Shown piece after piece: positions 34,516 to 43,204 of a stretch of DNA of 64,000 nt (within the stretch, counting starts at the first letter, position 1; each line of letters starts with the position of its first letter). The DNA lies in the NCBI RefSeq assembly GCF_034676705.1, contig NZ_JAUCBS010000013.1, forward strand, positions 2,956,501 to 3,020,500, read 5' to 3'. The notes beneath the pieces were generated by a model. It ran no database searches. It worked only from the letters and a program-made list of their open reading frames with translations, and was not told where the DNA came from. The position numbers were made by a program, and so were the translations under genes. Source of the DNA: Gemmobacter sp. (GTDB lineage Bacteria > Pseudomonadota > Alphaproteobacteria > Rhodobacterales > Rhodobacteraceae).

Positions 34516-35090
34516 TGCGGCTGATCCTCGGGTCGGCCAGCCCGCGCCGGAAGGAGCTTCTGGCGCAACTGGGCATCGTGCCCGATGCCATCCTGCCCCC
34601 CGACATCGACGAAACGCCGAAACGGGGCGAATTGCCGCGCCCCTATTGCGCGCGCATGGCGGCCGAAAAGGCCACTGCCGTGCAGGCCGGCGCCGATGAC
34701 ATCGTGCTGTGCGCCGATACCACGGTGGCGCTGGGGCGGCGCATTCTCGGCAAGCCCGCCGATGCCGGCGAGGCGGCGGCGTTCCTGACCAGCCTGGGCG
34801 GCCGGCGGCACGAGGTGATCACCGCCGTCGCCGTGCGCCGCGGCGCCCGCCTGTGGGCGCGTGAGGTGGTCTCGGTGGTCAAGTTCAAGCGGCTGTCGGA
34901 TGCCGAGCTGAACGGCTATCTGGCCAGCGGTGAATGGCAGGGCAAGGCGGGCGGCTACGGCATTCAGGGTCTGGCCGGGGCCTTTGTGCCGTGGATGCAG
35001 GGCTCGTTCACCGGGGTGGTGGGCCTGCCGGTGGCGGAAACCGCGCAGCTGCTGCAATCGGCCGGCTGGCCGGTCTGGAGGATGGCATGA
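34515..35090 (+). CDS. maf: Maf-family nucleotide pyrophosphatase
   Basis: A 191-residue nucleoside triphosphate pyrophosphatase, thought to remove non-canonical or modified nucleotides. The N-terminal LILGSASPRRKELLAQLG is the Maf signature. The conserved ADTTVALGRRILGKP and YGIQGLAGAFVPWMQGSF are present. The ATG overlaps the infA stop by one base (TGATG). Which Maf subfamily (dTTP/UTP or m7GTP) it belongs to is not clear from sequence by eye. Confidence 0.93.
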   Translation: MRLILGSASPRRKELLAQLGIVPDAILPPDIDETPKRGELPRPYCARMAAEKATAVQAGADDIVLCADTTVALGRRILGKPADAGEAAAFLTSLGGRRHEVITAVAVRRGARLWAREVVSVVKFKRLSDAELNGYLASGEWQGKAGGYGIQGLAGAFVPWMQGSFTGVVGLPVAETAQLLQSAGWPVWRMA

Positions 35091-36127
35091 AAGGCCGCGT
35101 TGTGGTGCTGGACCGCTGGCAGGGCCGCGAGGTGGCGGCGCTGGTGGTGGATGGCCAGCTGGAAGACCTGCTGATCGACCCGGCGGGCGACGATCCGCTG
35201 CGCCCGGGTGCGATCCTGCGCGGGGTGGTGGACCGCCCGGTCAAGGGCCAGGGCGGCGTGTTCGTGAAGCTGCCCGACGGATCGGGCTTTCTGCGCCAGG
35301 TCTCGGGGCTGGCGCCCGGGCAACGGGTGATCGTGCAGGTCACCGGCGCGACCGAACCGGGCAAGGCGGCGCCGGTCTCGCTGCGGGTGCTGTTCAAGTC
35401 GCGCCATGCCATCGTCACCCCTGGCGCGCCAGGGCTGAACGTGTCGCGCCGGCTCCGGGACGAGGGGCTGCGCGACGATCTGCAAGCCCTTGCGACCAAG
35501 GCGATGCAGGGCGCGGCGGCTGATCACGGGCTGATCCTGCGGTCGGCCTGCGAGGCGGCCAGTGATGAGGAGATCGCCGAAGATATCCTGGCCATGCGCG
35601 ATCTGGCAGCAGCCGTCATGGCCGATCTGTCGGGCGGCCCCGAACTGCTGGTCGAGGCGCCGGGCGCGCATGAAACGGCCTGGCGCGACTGGGCCGATCC
35701 GGCCCCGGACGAGGTGGACGACAGCGCGGGCGCCTTTGCCAGCCATGCCATCGACGATCTGGTCGATGCGCTGCGCAGCCCGGTCGTGGCCCTGCCCGCC
35801 GGTGCCTCGATGATCATCGAGCCGACCCGCGCGCTGCTGGCGGTGGATGTGAACACGGGCCCCGACACCTCGCTGGCGGCGGGCCTCAAGGCCAATATCG
35901 CCGCCGCCCGCGACCTGCCGCGCCAGCTTCGGCTGCGCGGGCTTGGCGGCCAGATCACGGTGGATTTCGCGCCGATGCCGAAGAAGGATCGCGGCACGCT
36001 GGAACAGGTGCTGCGCGCCGCCTTCAAGGGCGAGGCGTCGGAAACCACCCTGGCCGGCTGGACCCCGCTGGGCTGTTTCGAGCTGCAACGCAAGCGCGAC
36101 CGCCCGCCGCTGGACAGCCTGCTATGA
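35087..36127 (+). CDS. Short RNase E/G-family ribonuclease
   Basis: A 346-residue relative of the RNase E/G catalytic domain. It has an S1-like N-terminal part (LRGVVDRPVKGQGGVFVKLP), the 5'-sensor region and a DNase-I-like part with the metal-binding Asp in LLAVDVNTGPD. It ends at LQRKRDRPPLDSLL, with no small C-terminal domain. It lacks the CPxC Zn-link that joins protomers in full RNase E/G. The next gene, yacG, which begins with a CxxC pair, overlaps it. The start overlaps maf (ATGA). It probably processes RNA, but it is not the main RNase E. Confidence 0.85.
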   Translation: MKGRVVVLDRWQGREVAALVVDGQLEDLLIDPAGDDPLRPGAILRGVVDRPVKGQGGVFVKLPDGSGFLRQVSGLAPGQRVIVQVTGATEPGKAAPVSLRVLFKSRHAIVTPGAPGLNVSRRLRDEGLRDDLQALATKAMQGAAADHGLILRSACEAASDEEIAEDILAMRDLAAAVMADLSGGPELLVEAPGAHETAWRDWADPAPDEVDDSAGAFASHAIDDLVDALRSPVVALPAGASMIIEPTRALLAVDVNTGPDTSLAAGLKANIAAARDLPRQLRLRGLGGQITVDFAPMPKKDRGTLEQVLRAAFKGEASETTLAGWTPLGCFELQRKRDRPPLDSLL

Positions 36128-36288
36128 GCGCCTGCCCGATCTGCGGCAAGCCCGCCCATGCCGACTACCGGCCCTTCTGTTCGAAACGCTGCGCCGATGT
36201 CGACCTGGCGCGCTGGCTGAACGGCAGCTATGCCATTGCCGCCGCCGAGGACGAACCCGACGACGACGCCCCGCCCCGACCGCATTAG
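36124..36288 (+). CDS. yacG: DNA gyrase inhibitor / zinc-binding protein YacG
   Basis: A 54-residue zinc-ribbon protein; in E. coli YacG binds GyrB and inhibits gyrase. The four zinc ligands are visible: CPICGK at residues 4-9 and FCSKRC further on, followed by VDLARWLNGSYAI, the family signature. The C-terminus is acidic (EDEPDDDAPP). It overlaps the preceding ribonuclease gene by four bases (ATGA) and is the last gene of its operon. Confidence 0.92.
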   Translation: MSACPICGKPAHADYRPFCSKRCADVDLARWLNGSYAIAAAEDEPDDDAPPRPH

Positions 36289-36299
36289 GCTTTGCCTTT

Positions 36300-36348
36300 T
36301 CGGAAATACCCTCGGGGAATTCTCAAGGGGGTGGAAAACCCCCTTGAG
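36300..36348. repeat. Box/hairpin repeat, copy j, probable terminator
   Basis: CGGAAATACCCTCGGGG is a diverged inverse box. It is followed by a perfect 10-bp stem CTCAAGGGGG/CCCCCTTGAG (36322-36331 with 36339-36348), loop TGGAAAA. It comes straight after yacG and has no T tract. Confidence 0.6.
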
Positions 36349-36417
36349 CGGGGGGTGCGGGGGGCTGGCCCCCCGCCGGCATCCGGGCTAGAACGCCGGC
36401 CAAAGCCGGAGACCCCG

Positions 36418-37932
36418 ATGTCGCACCCGAAACCTGTCGTCCTTTGCATCCTTGATGGCTGGGGCCTGTCGCCCGACACGGCGGCCAATGCGCCCTATCT
36501 GGCCGATACTCCGGCCTTCGATGCAGCCTGGGCGACCTGCCCCCATGCGCAGCTGATCACCCATGGCCCCGATGCCGGCCTGCCCACCGGCCAGATGGGC
36601 AATTCCGAGGTTGGCCATACCAATATCGGCGCGGGCCGGGTGGTCGCGATGGATCTGGGCCAGATCGACCTCGCGATCGAGGATGGCAGCTTTTTCCGCA
36701 ACGCCGAAATCCTGCGCTTCATCGACCGGCTGAAGGCCAGCGGCGGCACGGCGCATCTGATGGGTGTGGCCTCGGATGGCGGGGTGCATGGCCATATCAA
36801 CCATATTCTGGCCGCCACGCGGATGATTGCCGGGGCCGGGGTTCCGGTCGCGCTGCATGCCATCACCGACGGGCGCGACGTGGCGCCGGTTTCGGCCGCC
36901 GGCTATATCGACACGCTGGAACGGGGCCTGCCGCCCGGCGCGCGCATTGCCACCGTGATCGGCCGCTATTGGGCGCTGGACCGTGACAACCGCTGGAAGC
37001 GGGTGGAACGCGCTTATGAGGCAATGGTCAAGGGCGATGGCTTTCCTGCCCCGTCGGCGGCCGAGGCGGTGGCCATGGCGCATGGTGCATCCGAGACCGA
37101 CGAATTCATCCAGCCCCGGGTGATCGGCGATTATCAGGGAATGGCGGATGGCGACGGCCTGTTCTGCCTGAACTTCCGCGCCGACCGCGCGCGGGAAATC
37201 CTGCTGTCGCTGGGCCAGCCCGGCTTTGCCGAATTCGACATCGAGGGGCGGCCCGACCTGACCCTGCTGGGCATGGTGGACTACTCCCGCGACCACGACG
37301 CCTTCATGGCAACCGTGTTCCCCAAGCAGACCATCGTCAACACGCTGGGCGAATGGGTGGCCAGGCAGGGCCGCAGCCAGTTCCGGCTGGCCGAGACGGA
37401 AAAATACCCTCATGTCACCTTTTTCCTGAACGGCGGGCAGGAAACCCCGGCCGTGGGCGAAGACCGCTTCATGCCGAAATCGCCCAAGGTGGCGACCTAT
37501 GACCTGCAACCCGAGATGTCCTCGGCCGAGGTCACGGAAAAGTTCCTGGCGGCGATTGCGCATGGCTATGACCTGATCGTTGTCAACTACGCCAACCCCG
37601 ATATGGTGGGCCATACGGGCAGCCTGCCCGCCGCCATCGCCGCCTGCGAGGCGGTGGACCGCGGGCTGCAACAGGTGATCCCGGCCCTTCGGGCCGCTGG
37701 GGGGGCGATGCTGCTGACGGCCGACCACGGCAATTGCGAAACCATGGTGGATCCGGTGACGGGCGGGCCGCATACCGCCCATACGCTGAACCCGGTTCCG
37801 GTGATCCTGATCGGCGGACCCGAAGGGGCGCGGCTGCGCAATGGCCGGCTGGCCGATGTGGCCCCGACGCTGCTGCAACTGATGGGCCTGCCGCAGCCGC
37901 CCGAGATGACCGGGCAGAGCCTGATCGCATGA
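36418..37932 (+). CDS. gpmI: 2,3-bisphosphoglycerate-independent phosphoglycerate mutase
   Basis: A glycolytic and gluconeogenic mutase that interconverts 3- and 2-phosphoglycerate through a phosphoserine. The 504-residue alkaline-phosphatase-fold protein has the first metal site in VLCILDGWGLS and the nucleophile Ser63 in GQMGNSEVGHTNIGAG. DGRDVAP and FRADRARE bind substrate, and VNYANPDMVGHTG and LLTADHGNCETM hold the remaining Mn ligands. The ATG at 36418 follows CCGGAGA. The stop overlaps the next start, opening the gpmI-envC-ctpA-rppH run. Confidence 0.96.
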   Translation: MSHPKPVVLCILDGWGLSPDTAANAPYLADTPAFDAAWATCPHAQLITHGPDAGLPTGQMGNSEVGHTNIGAGRVVAMDLGQIDLAIEDGSFFRNAEILRFIDRLKASGGTAHLMGVASDGGVHGHINHILAATRMIAGAGVPVALHAITDGRDVAPVSAAGYIDTLERGLPPGARIATVIGRYWALDRDNRWKRVERAYEAMVKGDGFPAPSAAEAVAMAHGASETDEFIQPRVIGDYQGMADGDGLFCLNFRADRAREILLSLGQPGFAEFDIEGRPDLTLLGMVDYSRDHDAFMATVFPKQTIVNTLGEWVARQGRSQFRLAETEKYPHVTFFLNGGQETPAVGEDRFMPKSPKVATYDLQPEMSSAEVTEKFLAAIAHGYDLIVVNYANPDMVGHTGSLPAAIAACEAVDRGLQQVIPALRAAGGAMLLTADHGNCETMVDPVTGGPHTAHTLNPVPVILIGGPEGARLRNGRLADVAPTLLQLMGLPQPPEMTGQSLIA

Positions 37933-39056
37933 TCCTGCGGGCCGCCGCCATTGTCCTGGCTTTGGGCGCAGCGGCCCTGCCGGCGCATGCGGCAACCGTG
38001 GCCCGGCAGGCCGCCGCCGCCAGCGCCGATCTGACGGCGGCCATCGCGGAACTGGAAGGTGCCACCACCGGCCGCGATCAGGTGGCGGCGCTGACCCGCA
38101 CCATCACCGCCTATGAACGCGGCCTGGGCGCGCTGCGCGAGGCGTTGCGCCAGGCCACCATCCGCGAAGCCGCCCTGCTGATGCGGTTCGAGGCGCGGCG
38201 CGACCGGGTGGCGCGACTGGTGGGCGTGATGTCGGCCATGGGCGCCGATCCATCGCCCCTGCTGCTGCTGCATCCCTCGGGCCCCTTGGGCACCGCCCGG
38301 TCGGGCATGATGCTGGCCGAGATCACCCCCGCGCTTCAGGCCGAGGTGGACCAGCTGCGCGCCGAACTGGCCGAGGTGGCCGAACTGCGCCGCCTTCAGG
38401 CCGGCGCCGCCGAAACGCTGCAACGCGGCCTGACCGCCGCGCAACAGGCGCGCACCGTCCTCAGCCAGGCCATTGCCGCCCGCGGCCCCCTGCCCCTGCG
38501 CTTCACCGGCGACCCCGACCGCATGAAGCTGATGATCGAGGATGCCGACACGCTGGATGCGCTGGCCACCGGGCTGGCCCCCGACCTGAACGCCGATACC
38601 ACCGGGCTGGCCGATTTCGCCAGCGCCATGGGCCGCATTCCCATGCCCGTCGTCGGCCAGATCCTGCGCCGCTATGGCGAGGCGGATGCCGCCGGGATCG
38701 AACGCCCGGGCCTGGTCGTCGCCACCCGCGCGCAGGCGCTGGTCACCGCGCCATGGTCGGGCACGATCCGCTATCGCGGCCCCTTCCTCGACTACGGAAA
38801 CGTGATGATCCTGGAACCCGGACCGGGCTATCTTCTGATCCTCGCCGGACTTGGAACATTGTATGGAGAAGTCGGCGAGGTTGTGGGCGCAGGCGTTCCG
38901 CTTGGCCTGATGGGCGGCGCCGACAGCACCGGCGACCTGGTGCAGGAGGTGCGAAACGCCTCTGGATCCCCGGGGTCGGAAACGCTCTATATGGAACTCA
39001 GACAGGGCGGTCAGCCCGTGGACCCGGGCGACTGGTTCGCCGAAGCGAAGGAATAG
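37929..39056 (+). CDS. EnvC-like murein hydrolase activator (degenerate LytM)
   Basis: A 375-residue periplasmic protein with signal peptide ILRAAAIVLALGAAALPAHA. A long coiled coil runs through residues about 25-200 (Ala/Glu/Arg/Leu-rich), and the C-terminus holds an M23/LytM domain (PWSGTIRYRGPFLDYGNVMI to LYMELRQGGQPVDPGDWF). The zinc-binding His residues of active LytM enzymes are missing (GNVMILEP, no HxH), as in EnvC, so it should activate amidases during division rather than cut peptidoglycan itself. It lies between gpmI and ctpA, an order common in alphaproteobacteria. Confidence 0.88.
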   Translation: MILRAAAIVLALGAAALPAHAATVARQAAAASADLTAAIAELEGATTGRDQVAALTRTITAYERGLGALREALRQATIREAALLMRFEARRDRVARLVGVMSAMGADPSPLLLLHPSGPLGTARSGMMLAEITPALQAEVDQLRAELAEVAELRRLQAGAAETLQRGLTAAQQARTVLSQAIAARGPLPLRFTGDPDRMKLMIEDADTLDALATGLAPDLNADTTGLADFASAMGRIPMPVVGQILRRYGEADAAGIERPGLVVATRAQALVTAPWSGTIRYRGPFLDYGNVMILEPGPGYLLILAGLGTLYGEVGEVVGAGVPLGLMGGADSTGDLVQEVRNASGSPGSETLYMELRQGGQPVDPGDWFAEAKE

Positions 39057-39065
39057 GACGACGGC

Positions 39066-40394
39066 ATGAAGAAATACGTGTTGGCCGCCTTGGGGGGCAC
39101 CGTGGCCGGAACAGTCATCGCCACCCAGCTTGCCGGACCGCTCCTGGCACAAGAGGCGTCGAACAAGGCCTCGGTCTATCAGCAGCTTGACCTGTTCGGC
39201 GACGTGTTCGAACGCATCCGCGCCCAGTATGTCGAGGATGTGGAGCCCGAAAAGCTGATCGAGGCGGCGATCAACGGCATGCTCACCTCGCTGGATCCGC
39301 ATTCGTCCTATCTGCCGAAAAAGGCGTTCGACGACATGCAGGTGCAGACCCGCGGCCAATTCGGCGGCCTTGGGATCGAGGTCACGCAGGAAGACGGCTA
39401 CGTCAAGGTCGTGACCCCGATGGACGACACGCCCGCCGCCGCCGCCGGCATCCAGCCGGGCGATTTCATCACCCATGTGAACAGCGAATCCGTGCTGGGC
39501 CTGACGCTGGACCAGGCGGTGGAAAAGATGCGCGGGCCGGTCGGGTCGGAAATCGTCATCACCGTGGTGCGCGAAGGTACGGCCGAACCCTTTGACGTGT
39601 CGATCATCCGCGACACCATCAAGCTGACCGTCGTGCGCGCAAGGCTCGAGGGCAGCACGGCCGTGGTTCGCCTGACCACCTTCAACGACCAGACCTATCC
39701 GGGGCTGGAAGCCGGGCTGAAAAAGGTGTTCGACGAGGCGGGCGGCGCCGACAAGGTGAACGGCGTGGTGCTGGATCTGCGCAACAACCCGGGCGGGTTG
39801 CTGAACCAGGCGATCAAGGTATCGGACGCGTTCCTGGAACAGGGCGAGATCGTGTCGACCCGCGGCCGCAAGCCCGGCGATGGCGAACGGTTCAACGCGA
39901 CGGCCGGCGATCTGACCGCGGGCAAGCCGCTGGTGGTGCTGATCAACGGCGGCTCGGCCTCGGCCTCGGAAATCGTGGCGGGGGCCTTGCAGGACCACCA
40001 CCGCGCGATCCTTGTGGGCACGAAAAGCTTTGGCAAGGGATCGGTGCAGTCGGTCATCCCGCTGCGCGGCGACGGGGCGATGCGGCTGACGACCTCGCGC
40101 TATTACACGCCGTCGGGCCGGTCGATCCAGGCGCTGGGGGTGCATCCCGACATTCTGGTCGAACAGCCCCCCCGCGCCCCTGCCGATGAAAAGGCCGAAG
40201 CCACCCCGCCCCGGTCGCGCACCGAGGCCAGCCTGCGCGGCAGCCTGACCAACGATTCCATGACCGAGGATGAAAAGCGCATGCTGCAAGAGGAACAGGC
40301 CCGCGCCGAAGCCTCGGCCAAGCTGCGGGCCGAGGATTACCAGCTGGCCTATGCCATCGACATCCTGCGCGGTTCGGCGGCGGTGAACAAGTGA
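39066..40394 (+). CDS. ctpA: S41-family C-terminal processing peptidase
   Basis: A 442-residue periplasmic serine protease. An N-terminal signal or anchor (LAALGGTVAGTVIATQLAGPLLA) is followed by a PDZ domain (GGLGIEVTQEDGYVKVVTP). The protease core has the nucleophile Ser in NGGSASASEIVAGAL and the general-base Lys in GTKSFGKGSVQ. The last 70 residues are charged and helical. It is likely to work with the EnvC-like protein in cell-wall or outer-envelope turnover; that link is inferred from the operon. It starts 9 nt after envC. Confidence 0.94.
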   Translation: MKKYVLAALGGTVAGTVIATQLAGPLLAQEASNKASVYQQLDLFGDVFERIRAQYVEDVEPEKLIEAAINGMLTSLDPHSSYLPKKAFDDMQVQTRGQFGGLGIEVTQEDGYVKVVTPMDDTPAAAAGIQPGDFITHVNSESVLGLTLDQAVEKMRGPVGSEIVITVVREGTAEPFDVSIIRDTIKLTVVRARLEGSTAVVRLTTFNDQTYPGLEAGLKKVFDEAGGADKVNGVVLDLRNNPGGLLNQAIKVSDAFLEQGEIVSTRGRKPGDGERFNATAGDLTAGKPLVVLINGGSASASEIVAGALQDHHRAILVGTKSFGKGSVQSVIPLRGDGAMRLTTSRYYTPSGRSIQALGVHPDILVEQPPRAPADEKAEATPPRSRTEASLRGSLTNDSMTEDEKRMLQEEQARAEASAKLRAEDYQLAYAIDILRGSAAVNK

Positions 40395-40870
40395 CCGACG
40401 CCGCCAGCCTGCCCTATCGTCCCTGCGTGGGGGTCATGCTGATCAACCGGGACGGGCTGATCTTTGCCGGCCAGCGGCTGGACAGCGACAGCCCGGCCTG
40501 GCAGATGCCCCAGGGCGGCATTGACGAGGGTGAAAAGCCCCGCCAGGCCGCCTTGCGCGAATTGTGGGAAGAAACCGGGGTCGGCAAGGATCTGGTCCGG
40601 TTCGTGGCCAAATCCGACGGCTGGGTGACCTATGACCTGCCGCCCGAGCTGCTGGGCAAGGTCTGGGGCGGCAAGTTCCGCGGCCAGCGGCAGAAGTGGT
40701 TCCTGTTCCGCTTTACCGGCAGTGACGACCAGATCCGCATCGCGACCGAACACCCGGAATTCTCGCGCTGGAAATGGGTGCAGGCCGACGAGATGCTGGC
40801 CGCCATCGTGCCGTTCAAGCGGGCGGTCTACGATCAGGTCGTGGCCGGCTTTCGCAGCCATCTGGCCTGA
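40391..40870 (+). CDS. rppH: RNA pyrophosphohydrolase RppH
   Basis: A 159-residue Nudix hydrolase that removes pyrophosphate from RNA 5' ends, starting decay. The Nudix box GGIDEGEKPRQAALRELWEETG is complete with the REx2EE core. The start, RPCVGVMLINRDGLIFAGQR, and WQMPQGG match RppH. The GTG at 40391 overlaps the ctpA stop. With the short RNase E/G gene nearby, two RNA-turnover enzymes share this stretch. Confidence 0.94.
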   Translation: MTDAASLPYRPCVGVMLINRDGLIFAGQRLDSDSPAWQMPQGGIDEGEKPRQAALRELWEETGVGKDLVRFVAKSDGWVTYDLPPELLGKVWGGKFRGQRQKWFLFRFTGSDDQIRIATEHPEFSRWKWVQADEMLAAIVPFKRAVYDQVVAGFRSHLA

Positions 40871-40888
40871 CCGGCCGTTCCAGATTGC

Positions 40889-40910
40889 GGGGGCGGGGCG
40901 CCCTGCCCCC
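40889..40910 (+). terminator. GC-rich hairpin after rppH
   Basis: GGGGGC (40889-40894) pairs with GCCCCC (40905-40910), with extra inner pairing, 18 nt after the rppH stop. There is no T tract, so termination is uncertain. Confidence 0.45.
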
Positions 40911-41180
40911 GCCTCCCCGCGAATGCGCGCGGTTTTGCGCGCGAATACCGCAGATCCCCCGCGATTTCCCCCCGGCTTTCGCGCGAATCCCCGCGCCGCA
41001 CGGCCGGTCAACCGGCATTTCGCCACGGCCGGCGAATTCCCTGCTTGCCAAGTGTAACAGATTTATGTCTGCCTTCTGCCCAAGGCACCGCAGGTGTTGC
41101 CGCAGGACCGTCACAGAACGGTTGCGAAACGGGTTCTAAAAGGGGGCCAGCCCAACAGGCCCATTCCAACGGAGAGAGAC
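40911..41180. other. Promoter region of the ABC operon
   Basis: Together with the preceding hairpin, about 310 bases without a gene. CGCGAAT occurs three times (40919, 40940 and 40982). GGAGAGAGA (41171-41179) is the ribosome site of the next gene. No defined promoter could be fixed. Confidence 0.4.
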
Positions 41181-42284
41181 ATGACACGGATGATGACCGC
41201 GAGCCTCGGCCTTGCCGCCCTGCTCGGTTCGACCACCTTGGTCAGCGCCCAGTCGATGGAGGCACTCATCGAAGGCGCCAAGAAGGAAGGTTCGCTGACC
41301 ACCATCGCCCTGCCCCATTCCTGGTGCGGCTATGGCGACGTGATCGCGGGCTTCAAGGCGAAGTATCCGTTCCTGACCATCAACGAGCTGAACCCCGACG
41401 CCGGTTCCGCCGACGAGCTGGAGGCGGTGCGCGCCAACAAGACCAACAAGGGCCCGCAGGCGCCCGACGTGCTGGACGTGGGCCTGGCCTTTGGTCCGGC
41501 GGCCCAGGGCGAAGGGCTGCTGGCACCCTTCAAGGTCTCGACCTGGGACACGATCCCGGCCGATGCCAAGGATGCCGATGGCCACTGGTACGGCGACTAT
41601 TACGGCGTGATGTCGATGCTGGTGAACACCGATCTGGTGGACAACGTGCCGAAATCCTTCGCCGATCTGCTGAAACCGGAATACGCGGGCCAGGTCGCCC
41701 TGACCGGCGATCCGCGCACCTCGAACCAGGCGATTCTGGCGGTGATGGCTGCCGGCATCGCGCGCGGCGCGGAACCGGGCAAGGCGGCGGCCGAGGCTGG
41801 CCTGCAATTCTTCAAGGAGCTGAACGACGCGGGCAACTTCGTTCCCGTGACCGGCCGCGCCGGCACGCTGGCCCAGGGCACCACGCCGATCCTGATCGCC
41901 TGGGACTACAACGCCCTGGCCTGGCGCGATGGCCTGAAAGGCAACCCGCCGGCCGAGGTGATCGTGCCGTCGGACGCCACGCTGGCCGGCGTCTATGTGC
42001 AGGCGATCAGCGCCTATGCCCCGCAGCCGAACGCCGCCAAGCTGTGGATGGAATACCTGTATTCCGACGAAGGTCAGCTGGGCTGGCTGAAGGGCTACTG
42101 CCACCCGATCCGCTTCAACGATCTGGTTGCCAAGGGGTCGGTGCCGAAGGAACTGCTGGACGCCCTGCCCCCCGCCGACGCCTATGAGCGCGCCGTGTTC
42201 CCGTCGATTGCCCAGGTCAACGCGAACAAGGAAGCGGTCGTCGCCGGCTGGGACAAGGTCGTCGGCGCGAACGTCGTCGACTGA
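41181..42284 (+). CDS. ABC transporter substrate-binding protein
   Basis: A 367-residue periplasmic binding protein with a clear signal peptide (ASLGLAALLGSTTLVSA) cleaved near residue 23. It belongs to the extracellular solute-binding group that serves iron(III), spermidine/putrescine or 2-aminoethylphosphonate importers. Visible features include IEGAKKEGSLTTIALPHSW, YYGVMSMLVNTDLVD and TPILIAWDYNALAW. The ligand cannot be named; there is no cluster of iron-binding tyrosines that I can be sure of. It is the first gene of a four-gene importer operon and probably the most expressed. Confidence 0.87.
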   Translation: MTRMMTASLGLAALLGSTTLVSAQSMEALIEGAKKEGSLTTIALPHSWCGYGDVIAGFKAKYPFLTINELNPDAGSADELEAVRANKTNKGPQAPDVLDVGLAFGPAAQGEGLLAPFKVSTWDTIPADAKDADGHWYGDYYGVMSMLVNTDLVDNVPKSFADLLKPEYAGQVALTGDPRTSNQAILAVMAAGIARGAEPGKAAAEAGLQFFKELNDAGNFVPVTGRAGTLAQGTTPILIAWDYNALAWRDGLKGNPPAEVIVPSDATLAGVYVQAISAYAPQPNAAKLWMEYLYSDEGQLGWLKGYCHPIRFNDLVAKGSVPKELLDALPPADAYERAVFPSIAQVNANKEAVVAGWDKVVGANVVD

Positions 42285-42334
42285 GACACGGGCTGGCCCG
42301 GGGGCAATTCCCCGGGCCGCCGCCTGGCATCCCC

Positions 42335-43204
42335 ATGACAGCCCCAGCCCCGCCCCCCCGAACCCTGCCACTGCGCTGGCTGGGTGTCGCGCCGTTCCTG
42401 ACCTTTGCCGGTCTGTTCCTGATCCTGCCGACGCTGTATATCGTGCTGGGCGCCTTTCGCGCGCAGGATGGCGGGTTCACGCTGGACCACCTGCGCAGCC
42501 TTGATGCGCCCAACATCCGCAACGCCTATTGGCTGTCGATCCGCATCAGCTTCTGGTCGGCGCTGCTGGGCTGCCTTGTGGGCCTGGCGATTTCGGGTGC
42601 CATCGTGCATGGCGGGCTGCCGAAATGGGTGCGCGCGCCGGTGCTGACATTCTCGGGCGTCGCCTCGAACTTTGCCGGTGTGCCGCTGGCCTTTGCCTTT
42701 ATCGCCACGCTGGGGCCGGCCGGGCTGATCACGCTGTGGCTGCGCAAGGATTTCGGCATCAACCTGCGGGCCATGGGGTTCAACCTGCTGTCGCCGCAGG
42801 GGCTGGTGCTGACCTATCTGTTCTTCCAGATCCCGCTGATGGTGCTGATCATCACCCCCGCGCTGGAGGGGCTGAAGCGCGAATGGCGCGAGGCGGCGGC
42901 GATCCTCGGCGCCAGCGGCCTGCAATACTGGCGCATGGTGGCGCTGCCGATCCTGTTCCCGTCGATCCTTGGCTGCTTTGCGCTGTTGTTCGCCAACGCC
43001 TTTGGCGCGGTGGCCACGGCCATGGCGCTGACCGGATCGACGCTGAACATCGCGCCCATCCTGCTGTTCGCGCAGATCCGGGGCGATGTGCTGGGCAGTC
43101 CGGGCCTGGGCTATGCGCTGGCGTTGGGTATGATCCTGATCGCGGGCGTCACCAACGCCCTGTCAATCTGGCTGCGCACCCGGTCGGAAAGGTGGCTGAA
43201 ATGA
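42335..43204 (+). CDS. ABC transporter permease (first)
   Basis: A 289-residue inner-membrane permease with about six segments: FLTFAGLFLILPTLYIVLGAF at the start, then LLGCLVGLAISGAIV and others. The cytoplasmic coupling loop is EGLKREWREAAAILGASGLQYWRMVALPIL, the EAA motif of importers. It pairs with the following permease and ATPase. The N-terminus is Pro-rich (TAPAPPPRTLPLRWLG). The ribosome site before the ATG is weak. Confidence 0.9.
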   Translation: MTAPAPPPRTLPLRWLGVAPFLTFAGLFLILPTLYIVLGAFRAQDGGFTLDHLRSLDAPNIRNAYWLSIRISFWSALLGCLVGLAISGAIVHGGLPKWVRAPVLTFSGVASNFAGVPLAFAFIATLGPAGLITLWLRKDFGINLRAMGFNLLSPQGLVLTYLFFQIPLMVLIITPALEGLKREWREAAAILGASGLQYWRMVALPILFPSILGCFALLFANAFGAVATAMALTGSTLNIAPILLFAQIRGDVLGSPGLGYALALGMILIAGVTNALSIWLRTRSERWLK

